A DNA stretch of 64,000 nt, from positions 3,038,001 through 3,102,000 of the forward strand of contig NZ_CP014145.1 in NCBI RefSeq assembly GCF_001542775.1. The letters run 5' to 3'. Origin of the DNA: Microterricola viridarii. Its GTDB lineage: Bacteria; Actinomycetota; Actinomycetes; Actinomycetales; Microbacteriaceae. Shown one piece after another: positions 22,477 through 30,634 of this stretch (positions within the stretch are counted from its first letter, which is position 1; each line of letters starts with the position of its first letter). The notes under the pieces are model-generated. The model had not been told where the DNA came from, searched no databases, and saw only the letters and a list, made by a program, of their open reading frames with translations. The translations under genes and the position numbers were made by a program.

Positions 22477-24672
22477 GTGACCGAGAGTACAAGCGATGCA
22501 AGCACCTGGACCTGGATGACGGACGACGCTCTAGTGCATCCGACGGATGACCCAAGGTCCCGTTACTTCGAGCGCACCGCGTTTGTCGAGACGATGGCGG
22601 CCGCTATGGGGCGAGCTCGAGGTCAGAGCGATTCATCTGTGTTCGGGCTCATCGGCGCTTGGGGCTCCGGAAAGACGACCGTCATCGCTTCGCTTGAGGA
22701 GCAGTTGAGCTCGGCGGGATGGAGAATCCATAACTTCAACCCCTGGCTCTACAGCGATGCGGACTCATTGAGGTGGGGATTTCTCTCGGAACTTCGTGAC
22801 GTCGTTCCCCCCGGCGACAGATGGGCAGACTCCCACGCGAACATTGACCGGCTGAGTCGTGCAATTGTGCCGATTGCAAAGTTGGCGAACGTTCTTGGCC
22901 CAGATTTCGGCGGCGCAGCTGAACATCTCTTCAACCCGGAGCGTGTCAGCGCGACCAAGCTACGCGAGACGGTCGCGGAGCAGCTTGTCGAGCTGCTGGA
23001 GCCAGTCCTTATTGTGCTCGACGATTTGGACCGGCTTAGTTCAGCGGAGCTTCTTGAAGTCTTCAAGTTGGTCCGATTTGTTGGACGGCTCCCGAACATC
23101 TATTACTTGCTCTGTTACGACGAGAAGACACTCATTGACTTGCTTGAGAACACCGACCTCGTGGGCGCGCGCCACTCACGTAGAGCATTGGACTATCTCG
23201 AAAAGATAGTCCAGCTGCGCTTTGACATCCCACCGATGAGAACTGACCTGGTCATGCAGCTGTTTGAAGAGGCGCTCCGAGGAGTCGTGACGAAGTCCGG
23301 CGCGACTCTAACTGCTCGAGACGAAAGTCAACTATCCGAGCTCCTTCAGACTGGGTTCATTGAGCGACTTACAACGCCTCGTGCAATCAAGCATTTCTTT
23401 GCTCAGCTTGAGGCGTTTCTGCCTTCTGTCGCCAACGAGGTCAACACATTCGACTTCGTACTCCTGAGCTGGGTTCGAACATTCGAGCCACGTCTGTACG
23501 GGATTATTCAGTCTGAGCGGAAATTCTTCTCGAGTGGGGATATCGGGTATGAGGCCGACGAGAATCTTCGTGCTGACAAGCGTAGGCAGAAATTAGAGGA
23601 CCTGTTCTCAACCGCGGAGATTGACGATGCTCATCAGGAGACCGTCTTGACGGTGGTTCGGGCACTCTTCCCGGCAGTCGGAGCTATCTGGGCACGTGCC
23701 AGCATCGGCGACTATGGACCGCGAGGCGCGCGAAAGGTTGCTGATGAATTCTACTTCGACCGATACTTCAACTTCGGCGTGCATCATGATGACCTCCATG
23801 ACGCAACAGTGCGATTGGTGCTCGAAAACCTAGATAGCCCTGACCAGGTGCGATTGCAGATTGAGGATGTCGAACGGCACGTTGTGACGGAACCGCGCCG
23901 AACGATTCAGAAGCTTAATGCGGAACGCGAAACGACTTCCGAACGTTCAGTGAGTCTGGCCCGGTGGGTACTCAAGCTGTATCCCAATCTCCCTTTAGGA
24001 CACGGCTGGGCCTCCGCGCGCGACCAGATTTCACATTTCATCGCAGAAGTGCTCGTGGACGTCACCAACGAACAGTTGCCCCTCCTCGTGGACGAAGCAT
24101 TTTCCTGCGGAGCGGAAACTGTCTACCTGATGTTCGACGCAACACGCATCCTGACTGGAAGAAGTATTGGCGGAATGGACGAGGTACGAGATTGGAATGA
24201 AAAGGGGCAAACTCTTGAACTCGATTTCTTAGAACGACTGAATGCGTTCGTCGCGCTTCACACCGAGAGACCGTTTGATGAGCTCGAACCCAACGTTTGG
24301 GAACTCATCAAGCTGTGGGGAGCTGTCGAGCGGAACGGCCCGAAACCGCACGTACAGAAGCACATTGAGAACAAGACGTGGTCGGCATTGGACGTGCTGT
24401 CCGCTCTGGTGAGCACTTCCCCTTCCGAGGCAGAAGAACTGGGAAAACTCGAGCGGTTAGATTTGCAGTGGGCATCCAGCTATCTCGATGTCGGACAAGC
24501 GATAGAAGCGCACGCCGGCGAAATCACTGAGTCACGCAGCGTCAGGGAATTGCAAGGCCAGCCCGCAACATCCGCAAACAAGCGTTCATTCGTTTTGGCT
24601 CATTTGAGCCAGGTACAGCATCAGGCCATCCTGACGGCCGCCCTCCAGATGGCCGCAGGTAGAAACGGTTAG
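22477..24672 (+). CDS. KAP family P-loop NTPase
   Basis: A 731-aa protein of the KAP ATPase family. Walker A GAWGSGKTTV near residues 60-69, the conserved NFNPWLYSDADSL segment, Walker B LIVLDDLDRL with Asp182-Asp183, and the following YYLLCYDEKTLI are all present; KAP proteins often carry membrane segments inserted in the NTPase domain but none is obvious here. The C-terminal 400 residues are helical and unrecognised. GTG at 22477 has GAGGGA upstream. KAP NTPases are frequent in mobile elements and in candidate phage-defence loci; PifA of plasmid F, a phage-exclusion protein, is a known member. This is intact, low-GC, and the last gene before the right inverted repeat. Confidence 0.88.
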   Translation: MTESTSDASTWTWMTDDALVHPTDDPRSRYFERTAFVETMAAAMGRARGQSDSSVFGLIGAWGSGKTTVIASLEEQLSSAGWRIHNFNPWLYSDADSLRWGFLSELRDVVPPGDRWADSHANIDRLSRAIVPIAKLANVLGPDFGGAAEHLFNPERVSATKLRETVAEQLVELLEPVLIVLDDLDRLSSAELLEVFKLVRFVGRLPNIYYLLCYDEKTLIDLLENTDLVGARHSRRALDYLEKIVQLRFDIPPMRTDLVMQLFEEALRGVVTKSGATLTARDESQLSELLQTGFIERLTTPRAIKHFFAQLEAFLPSVANEVNTFDFVLLSWVRTFEPRLYGIIQSERKFFSSGDIGYEADENLRADKRRQKLEDLFSTAEIDDAHQETVLTVVRALFPAVGAIWARASIGDYGPRGARKVADEFYFDRYFNFGVHHDDLHDATVRLVLENLDSPDQVRLQIEDVERHVVTEPRRTIQKLNAERETTSERSVSLARWVLKLYPNLPLGHGWASARDQISHFIAEVLVDVTNEQLPLLVDEAFSCGAETVYLMFDATRILTGRSIGGMDEVRDWNEKGQTLELDFLERLNAFVALHTERPFDELEPNVWELIKLWGAVERNGPKPHVQKHIENKTWSALDVLSALVSTSPSEAEELGKLERLDLQWASSYLDVGQAIEAHAGEITESRSVRELQGQPATSANKRSFVLAHLSQVQHQAILTAALQMAAGRNG

Positions 24673-24923
24673 AAGCGGCAAGAGAGAACCCTCGGGGCCA
24701 GGAAGTCTTATACCTGGAGCGCCCATCCCGCGCCCCGCCACTTCGCGAACAGCCCCCTGAATCCCGCTCACGCTTTCGCGCACCGCTGACGGTAAGGCAA
24801 CCGTTCTCTGGCACGTGCAGTGGACGGTGACCCCGGAAGCCAACGGGTCTCAACCAAAACGAGAAAATCTGTGATGACCTGCAATCAGCGACTCCAGCAA
24901 AGACGTGGTCTCATTCTGGGAAG
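24673..24923. other. Non-coding right arm of the element
   Basis: About 250 bp between the KAP stop and the right inverted repeat. No gene is seen. The last 60 bases contain GTCTCATTCTGGGAAGAAAGTC, which on the minus strand gives a second GAGAC copy inside the terminal repeat, as in insertion-sequence ends with multiple transposase sites. Confidence 0.5.
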
Positions 24924-24950
24924 AAAGTCTCATCTAGCTCAAGAAGTGAC
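24924..24950 (-). repeat. Right terminal inverted repeat of the element
   Basis: Exact reverse complement of 17718-17744, followed after one base by CTGGAG (24952-24957), the putative target duplication. On the minus strand the end can be read TGTCAC, giving the TGT...ACA-type terminus common in several IS families. Confidence 0.9.
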
Positions 24951-24985
24951 ACTGGAGCGCATCTCCCTCGGAGGCTGTTGGCGGG

Positions 24986-26002
24986 CTATGCGTCCATCCG
25001 CAGCTGCGCGCCGAGGCTGTGCGCGAATGCGCGCATCTCGGATTGGAGTTCGGCCCAGCGGGCCGGCGTGACATTGATCGGTTCGAAGCCGAGCCCGCGC
25101 AGCCGGCCGCCGGCGGAGACCGCCTGAACCAGGGCGAGCTCATCGCCGACGATGATGGAGCAACCATCCAACAAGGCCCGCGGAGTGATCGGGTCGCCGT
25201 CCAAGTGCCCACCCAAGGCGGTCAGGCCGATGCAGGCGGCTACCTCGTCCAACGGGGGTGCCTGCTCGACGTTCTCCAGGTCGGCGCCGGGTGCCACGAC
25301 GATCAGATCCTCGGTCGGCCCGATCAGGGCAGGGCCCGCCCCGGTTGCGGGCACCGGTGTGGAGCCACGGTGGGGAACGAGCCGGCCCGGGTCATCGCGG
25401 GGGGCCGGTGCGATCTGGAGCAACGGGGTGAGGATGGAGCCCGCCGGCGGCAACACAACAGGGTGTGCACTCAACTTCAGGATGAACTCCAGCAAGTCAT
25501 AGAACCGTGTCGGACTGTCCCGCCCGGGGCGCCCTTGCAGGAGGCGTGCCGTGGCATTGCGCGCCGGTTCCTCCGCCATGACCAGGCCCCAAACCGAGCA
25601 GAGCACGGCCGGTTCATTGCGGCGATCATCGGACTTGACCCTCCACGGATACGGCCCCCAGTGCGCATCCGGTGAGTACCGGCGCACCATCTCGAACAGG
25701 TAGTGCGCGAAGGGCTCGGCCGCATACGTGGCGCGCAAACTCTCCGTTGGACCGGTGAGGCCGAGGAACTGCGCATACGAGGACGACGCGCCTTCGGCGA
25801 TGCCGGGAAAGCCAGCCCGCCACTGCTGAACATGCCATTCCCAGAGCGGGACCAGGCTGGCATGGCTGCCATCCATCAATTCGATTGGCCCACCGGTCGC
25901 GGCCATGTGATGGGCGAGGTCCACCAAACGAATCGGACCGCGTTGGATCACATGCTGCAGATAGCGCTCGGCATCGGCCCCGGGAACGTCAAACATAAAC
26001 AT
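24986..26002 (-). CDS. Conserved-looking hypothetical protein
   Basis: A 338-aa soluble protein beginning MFMFDVPGADAERYLQHVIQ. No known domain is recognised: the N-terminal 150 residues contain several Trp-rich stretches (LWEWHVQQW, HWGPYPWRVK); the middle is Pro-rich around PHRGSTPVPATG; the C-terminal part (DLIVVAPGADLENVEQAPPL and ALVQAVSAGGRLRGLGFEPI) looks globular. ATG 26002 is preferred over TTG 26026 (AGAAGAG upstream). It lies just outside the right end of the element with host-like GC. The 345 bp between it and the P-type ATPase hold no gene beyond divergent promoter space. Confidence 0.6.
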   Translation of the reverse strand: MFMFDVPGADAERYLQHVIQRGPIRLVDLAHHMAATGGPIELMDGSHASLVPLWEWHVQQWRAGFPGIAEGASSSYAQFLGLTGPTESLRATYAAEPFAHYLFEMVRRYSPDAHWGPYPWRVKSDDRRNEPAVLCSVWGLVMAEEPARNATARLLQGRPGRDSPTRFYDLLEFILKLSAHPVVLPPAGSILTPLLQIAPAPRDDPGRLVPHRGSTPVPATGAGPALIGPTEDLIVVAPGADLENVEQAPPLDEVAACIGLTALGGHLDGDPITPRALLDGCSIIVGDELALVQAVSAGGRLRGLGFEPINVTPARWAELQSEMRAFAHSLGAQLRMDA

Positions 26003-26347
26003 GGTCTGCTCTTCTGCTTCGGCCAATGAATCTCAAGCGGGATCCCGCTGCTCGGGGCGCATCAAGGATGCGACTTCGAGCGTCCAATCTTGGCGGCCTC
26101 AGCACTCGCAACACAAGACCACCCGCCTTCGATCTCGGCTGCAACCGGATCCGCGCTCCGACCCTTGCGCAGCTACCGCTCGGCCACATCTCACTCCGGT
26201 TGAATCCCTCGCACCGCCCTGCGGCTGGCCCTGCCCCCGCTGAGCTGGGCGAAAGCAGGCCACTTCCGGCCAAATGCGCGCGAGCGGCCGCGGATGGCGC
26301 GAGAATCAGGGTGGCAGAATCCGTCACCGAGCGCGCATGAGGAACCC

Positions 26348-29233
26348 GTGGACACAACTCACACCGAGGCCTTGAGCGGGCTGAGCGCGGCGGATGTCGC
26401 GGAACGCATCGCGGCGGGGAAGACCAATGCGTTCACGCCGGATTCCAGCCGGAGCGCGTGGAACATCGTGCGCGCCAACGTGTTCACGCTGTTCAACGGC
26501 ATCGTGTTCGCCTGCTTCTTCGTGCTCTTCCTCGTGGGGCGCTGGCAGGACGCCCTGTTCGGATTCGCGGCGTTCGCGAACGCGATCATCGGCTCCGTCC
26601 AGGAGTTTCGCGCGAAGGCGGCGCTCGACCGGCTGGCGCTGCTGAGTGCGCCGCACGCCCGCGTGCTGCGCGCCGGCGCGGAGGCGGAGATCGCGCCGGG
26701 CGAGGTCGTGCTGGACGACCTGCTCGTGCTCCGCGCGGGCGATCAGGTGCCCGCCGATGCCGAGATCCTCGGTGCACGCGGGCTGCAGATCGACGAGTCC
26801 ATGCTCACCGGGGAGTCCGACCCCGTCGACAAGCACCCGGGCGCCGAGGCACTCTCCGGGTCCGTCGTCGTCGCGGGAGAGGGCTCGGCCCGGGTGACGC
26901 GCGTCGGCGCCGACTCCTACGCCAACCGCTTCGCCGGTGAGGCGAAGCGGTTCTCGCTCGTCTCCAGCGAGTTGCGCAGCTCGATCAACCGGGTGCTGAA
27001 ATGGGTGAGCTGGGGCATCGGCCCCATCAGCCTGCTCGTTTTCAACGCCCAGGTCATGGTGGCCGGGGGCTATGCGACCGCATTCACGACCGGTGCCTGG
27101 GTGCAGGCGGTCGTCAACACGATCGCGTCGGTGACCGCGATGATCCCGCTCGGCCTCGTGCTGATGACGAGCATCGCCTTCGCGGTCGGCGCGACGAAGC
27201 TCGCCCGCCGGCAGGTGCTCGTCAACGAGCTGCCCGCCGTGGAGGGCCTCGCCCGCGTCGACATGATCTGCCTCGACAAGACCGGCACGCTCACCGTCGG
27301 TGAGATCGCCTTCGACCAGGCGCACCCCCTCGCGGAGGCCCCCGGCGCCCAGCACGGTGACGGGCCCGGCGACTGGCAGGGCGCACTCGCGTGGTACGCG
27401 GCATCCCCCGACGCGAACGCCACCGCCCGCTCCATGCGCGCCGCGTACCCGGTCGACTCCGCCCGCAGCACCGCCGGCTACATCCCGTTCTCGTCCGCTC
27501 GCAAGTGGAGCGCCGTCTCCTTCGACGGCGCCGCCGAGACCTGGGTGATGGGCGCCCCGGAGATGGTGTTCGGGGATGCCGCAAGCTCGGCCTCGACCGA
27601 GCTCGGCCGCACGGTGACCAGCCTGGCCGAGACCGGGCGCCGCACGCTGGTGCTCGCCCGCGCCGGCGAGGCTCTGACGGAGGCGGACGTGCAGGCGGAG
27701 CGCCTGCCGGCGGATCTGACGCCGACGGCGGTGCTCACGTTCCGCGAGCAGGTGCGGCCCGATGCCGCGCAGACGCTCGAGTACTTCCGGCAGCAGGGCG
27801 TCGGCATCCGCATCATCTCCGGCGACAACCCGCGCACCGTCGCCGCCATCGCCCGCGAGATCGGCATCGACGTCGCCGAGGGCTTCGACGCCCGGGCGCT
27901 CCCTGAGGAGGAGGAGGAGCTCGCCGAGGTGCTGGAGCAGCACACCGTCTTCGGCCGGGTCACCCCCGAACAGAAGAAGCGCATGGTGACGGCGCTGCAG
28001 AGCCGCGGGCACACGGTGGCGATGACCGGCGACGGGGTCAACGACGCGCTCGCGATCAAGACCGCCGACATCGGCATCGCGATGAACTCCGGGTCGCCCG
28101 CCACCAAGGCCGTCGCCCGGCTGGTGCTGCTGGACGGCCAGTTCTCGCACCTGCCCGACGTCGTCGCGGAGGGGCGGCAGGTCATCGCGAACATCGAGCG
28201 GGTCTCGATGCTGTTCCTCACCAAGACGGCCTACGCGACGCTCCTCGCGATCCTCTTCGGCGCGCTCGTGCTCGAGTTCCCGTTCCTGCCGCGGCAGCTC
28301 TCGATCACCGACGGCCTGACGATCGGCATCCCCGCGTTCTTCCTCGCGTTGATGCCCAACGCCGCGCGGTACATGCCCGGATTCCTCCGGCGCTCGCTGA
28401 GCTTCGCAATCCCCGCTGGCATCGTCATCGCGCTCGGGCTGACCTGGTACACCTTCGTCGCGCAGGGCATCGGGGTGTCGCCGGAGCAGCTCCGCACCGG
28501 GGCGACCATCATCCTGGCGCTCGTCGGGATCTGGGTGCTCGCCGTGCTGTCGCGCCCACTCAACCGCTACAAGGTACTCGTCGTCGGTGCGATGTTCGTC
28601 GGCCTCGTGCTCGTCTTCACGATCCCGGCCGCTCGGGCCTTCTTCGAGCTCGTCGACCCGGGTGAGGAGCTCGCCATCGCCCTCACCGGCATCACGATCG
28701 TGATGGTCGCCTGCATCGAGGTTGTGCGGCTCGTTCATCGCCGGCTGCTCTCCGCGGCGAGCGCGCCGACCGGTGCGACTCCGCTCACGACGGGTCAGCC
28801 CGGGGTCCGGCCCTCGGTCACCGGCCGCGTTGCCACGACCATCGTCGCCGTGCTCGCCTACGCCACCGGATTCCTGTCGACGGGGATCGGCATTCTCGTG
28901 CTGCTCAGCCGTTACGAGGGCGAGTCCGACGAACGGCTGGCGCTCTCGGTCGTCGGCGCCGCGATCGCTTTGTTGGGCCTGCTGACCGTTGCCCTCGCCG
29001 CCGGGCTCCGGCGCGGGAGCGGGCTCTCCCGCCTGCTCATTTCGATCTTCCTCGGCATCCTGGCCCTGCTCAGCGTCATCGTGGTGGTGTCCAGCGACCG
29101 GTGGGATTGGGGAGCAACGGCGACCGCCGTGGGCGCGGCCCTTCTGATCGTGCTGTTGTGGACGCCGCCGGTTGCCCGCGGCTTTCGCCAGATCAGGGAT
29201 TCCTCGATGACGGATCTGCCGCGCGCCAACTAG
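26348..29233 (+). CDS. P-type ATPase, CtpE-like cation transporter
   Basis: A 961-aa HAD-superfamily P-type ATPase. Motifs: actuator LTGESDP near residue 153, phosphorylation motif DKTGTLT with Asp near 309, and hinge MTGDGVNDALAIKTADIG near 561. The segment ahead of the phosphorylation site reads MIPLGLVLMTS, with Leu where Ca2+/H+ pumps have PEGL, and no CPC heavy-metal motif, matching the mycobacterial CtpE group (linked to Ca2+ uptake). After the usual six membrane helices the last 120 residues form an additional four-helix hydrophobic domain. GTG 26348 follows ATGAGGAACCC; the longer frame from 26294 lacks support. Ion identity is inferred from family only. Confidence 0.88.
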   Translation: MDTTHTEALSGLSAADVAERIAAGKTNAFTPDSSRSAWNIVRANVFTLFNGIVFACFFVLFLVGRWQDALFGFAAFANAIIGSVQEFRAKAALDRLALLSAPHARVLRAGAEAEIAPGEVVLDDLLVLRAGDQVPADAEILGARGLQIDESMLTGESDPVDKHPGAEALSGSVVVAGEGSARVTRVGADSYANRFAGEAKRFSLVSSELRSSINRVLKWVSWGIGPISLLVFNAQVMVAGGYATAFTTGAWVQAVVNTIASVTAMIPLGLVLMTSIAFAVGATKLARRQVLVNELPAVEGLARVDMICLDKTGTLTVGEIAFDQAHPLAEAPGAQHGDGPGDWQGALAWYAASPDANATARSMRAAYPVDSARSTAGYIPFSSARKWSAVSFDGAAETWVMGAPEMVFGDAASSASTELGRTVTSLAETGRRTLVLARAGEALTEADVQAERLPADLTPTAVLTFREQVRPDAAQTLEYFRQQGVGIRIISGDNPRTVAAIAREIGIDVAEGFDARALPEEEEELAEVLEQHTVFGRVTPEQKKRMVTALQSRGHTVAMTGDGVNDALAIKTADIGIAMNSGSPATKAVARLVLLDGQFSHLPDVVAEGRQVIANIERVSMLFLTKTAYATLLAILFGALVLEFPFLPRQLSITDGLTIGIPAFFLALMPNAARYMPGFLRRSLSFAIPAGIVIALGLTWYTFVAQGIGVSPEQLRTGATIILALVGIWVLAVLSRPLNRYKVLVVGAMFVGLVLVFTIPAARAFFELVDPGEELAIALTGITIVMVACIEVVRLVHRRLLSAASAPTGATPLTTGQPGVRPSVTGRVATTIVAVLAYATGFLSTGIGILVLLSRYEGESDERLALSVVGAAIALLGLLTVALAAGLRRGSGLSRLLISIFLGILALLSVIVVVSSDRWDWGATATAVGAALLIVLLWTPPVARGFRQIRDSSMTDLPRAN

Positions 29234-29272
29234 GGCCAACGGCGCGGCACCGCGCCTGTCGCGCCGGATCGA

Positions 29273-29710
29273 TCACCCACCACTCTCGAGGTGGGCCTTC
29301 AGCGAGGTCATCATCCGCTTGCTCTCGGCGGCGGCCATGCGCACCAGCATCGGCTGCGCGAGGCGGAGGATGCCGTGCGTGGTCAGCTCGCCGGTGCGGG
29401 TGAGGCGTGTGCCCGCCCCGGCCGCACCCAGCTCGTAGCGGATGCCCGCGTCCAGGCTGCCGGACGCCGTGCGCTGGTGGAACTGCAGCGCGCGAGCGGG
29501 CACATCCTCGACGATCTCGCCGCGCATCCGGCCGACCATGGTCGAGTCCTCGTAGCGCGGCGACGGCCCGGACTGTGCGACAGGCGCGCTCGTTCCGCGG
29601 TACACCGTGGAGTGCTTGAGCCAGCTCGGGTAGGCGTCGAGCGCGCGGAGGACTGAGTAGACCCGCTCCGCCGGCGCCTCGATGTCGATGGTGTTCGTGA
29701 TCCGGACCAT
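29273..29710 (-). CDS. SRPBCC-family (polyketide cyclase/dehydrase-like) protein
   Basis: A 145-aa START/Bet v1-type ligand-binding protein. It opens with MVRITNTIDIEAPAERVYSV followed by LRALDAYPSWLKHSTVYRG, the standard beginning of this fold (strand, then helix with VYSVLRALDAYPSWL), with a central FHQRTASGSLDAGIRYEL hairpin, GTRLTRTGELT and a long C-terminal helix. Likely cytosolic binding of a small hydrophobic ligand or membrane-associated stress role; no catalytic residues can be assigned. It converges on the P-type ATPase gene and is a single-gene unit. Confidence 0.82.
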   Translation of the reverse strand: MVRITNTIDIEAPAERVYSVLRALDAYPSWLKHSTVYRGTSAPVAQSGPSPRYEDSTMVGRMRGEIVEDVPARALQFHQRTASGSLDAGIRYELGAAGAGTRLTRTGELTTHGILRLAQPMLVRMAAAESKRMMTSLKAHLESGG

Positions 29711-29815
29711 GACACCCGTCTTACACCGCTCGGCCCCTGGCCACCAGCGCCCGCCGGGGCGGGCAGCACTGACACGTCGCGCGCCGGCATCCGCTCAGAA
29801 AAAGTTCACTATTCA

Positions 29816-29868
29816 GTGTTGCTATCTACCGGTACTCGTGCTTACTATGTACCGGTAGTCAGCAACAC
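29816..29868. promoter_or_regulatory. Long palindromic operator over the padR operon promoter
   Basis: Two matching arms: GTGTTGCT (29816) AT CTACCGGTAC (to 29835) and GTACCGGTAG (29849) TC AGCAACAC (to 29868), an 18-bp inverted repeat interrupted only at the two central-arm bases. Inside it TTGCTA (29819-29824) and TACTAT (29843-29848), 18 bases apart, make a plausible sigma-70-type promoter. Occupancy by the PadR protein encoded 24 bases downstream would block transcription, a common autoregulation mode in this family. Confidence 0.78.
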
Positions 29869-29891
29869 AGAGTAGATAGAGGGTGAGCCCG

Positions 29892-30242
29892 ATGGGCAAG
29901 CAGATGACCGAGATGCTGAAGGGAACGCTCGAAGGCATCGTCCTGGCCACGCTGGCCACACAGCCGGCGTACGGCTATGAGATCACGGCCCGACTGCGCG
30001 ATGAGGGTTTCGCCGACATCGCAGAGGGCACCGTCTACGCGCTGTTGATCCGAATCGAGCAGCGCGGACTCGTCGATGTCGAGAAGGTCCCCTCGGAGAA
30101 GGGGCCACCGCGCAAGGTGTACTCACTGAACGCGGTCGGCGCCGAGTACCTCGACGAGTTCTGGAAGAGCTGGAACTTCCTCACGGAGCGCATCGAGCGG
30201 CTCCACAACCACACCGGCAACACCAACAACGAAGGAGAATGA
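29892..30242 (+). CDS. PadR-family transcriptional regulator
   Basis: A 116-aa winged-helix repressor: MGKQMTEMLKGTLEGIVLAT leads to LATQPAYGYEITARLRDEGF with the YGYEI motif characteristic of PadR, then GTVYALLIRIEQRGLVDVEK (recognition helix) and a KVYSLNAVGAEYL wing. ATG 29892 is chosen because AGAGGG lies 8 bases upstream; GTG 29883 lies within that SD. First gene of an operon with a DUF1048 protein and a DrrAB-type ABC exporter, an arrangement in which PadR senses the drug-like substrate of the exporter. Regulated by the palindrome at 29816-29868. Confidence 0.92.
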   Translation: MGKQMTEMLKGTLEGIVLATLATQPAYGYEITARLRDEGFADIAEGTVYALLIRIEQRGLVDVEKVPSEKGPPRKVYSLNAVGAEYLDEFWKSWNFLTERIERLHNHTGNTNNEGE

Positions 30243-30244
30243 CC

Positions 30245-30610
30245 ATGGCCGCGAAGTGGATCGAGACCCTCACGGGTTCACTCGAGCAGAAGAAGCAGTA
30301 CAAGCAGTACAAGGCACGCATCGAGGCCCTCCCCGAGCCGTACCGCGGTTCCGCGAAGGCGTTCGAGCGCTACTTCATGTACTACGGGGGCGTCACCGAC
30401 GGCGACACCCTCGTCACCATGGTCAGCGACTTCGCCGACCTGTGGGAGCGGGCATCCGTCGACGGCACCCCGGTGCGGTCGATCGTCGGCGACGACCCCG
30501 TCGGGTTCGCCGAGGACTTCGCCCGCGCCTACGACGGCAAGCAGTGGATCGACAAGGAGCGCAAGCGCCTGACCGATGCCATCGATCAGGCCACCGACCA
30601 GCAGGCGTGA
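30245..30610 (+). CDS. DUF1048 family protein
   Basis: A 121-aa soluble, helical protein: MAAKWIETLTGSLEQKKQYK with QYKARIEALPEPYRGSAKAF and RYFMYYGG, then TLVTMVSDFADLWERA and FAEDFARAYDG. This pattern matches DUF1048, whose members regularly sit between padR and ABC exporter genes. Function is not known. ATG 30245 has GGAG seven bases upstream; an ATG at 30239 overlaps the padR stop and is too close to the SD. Coupled to padR and 24 bases from the ABC ATPase gene. Confidence 0.88.
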   Translation: MAAKWIETLTGSLEQKKQYKQYKARIEALPEPYRGSAKAFERYFMYYGGVTDGDTLVTMVSDFADLWERASVDGTPVRSIVGDDPVGFAEDFARAYDGKQWIDKERKRLTDAIDQATDQQA

Positions 30611-30634
30611 CCGCGCCGGAAACGGAGAACTGAA

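Larger units (their letters stand above)
17718..24950. mobile_element. 7.2-kb element with 27-bp perfect terminal inverted repeats and no visible transposase
   Basis: Bounded by identical, inverted 27-mers at 17718-17744 and 24924-24950. The hexamer CTGGAG lies immediately outside the left end (17712-17717) and one base outside the right end (24952-24957), as expected for a target-site duplication of 5-6 bp. All genes inside have visibly lower GC and different codon use from the flanks. Contents: small HTH protein, TcmP-family protein, winged-helix regulator, DUF5131 three-Cys protein, 36-codon hydrophobic ORF, broken GIY-YIG-like gene and KAP NTPase. No transposase, recombinase or resolvase is recognisable, so it would need to be moved in trans or has lost its own enzyme. 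Both ends contain a repeated GATGAGAC-type motif as in insertion-sequence ends. IS family not identified. Confidence 0.75.

Noticed and set aside
26324..29239. 971-codon minus-strand ORF opposite the P-type ATPase
   Set aside because: Antisense shadow in high-GC DNA; the plus-strand frame has all P-type ATPase motifs.
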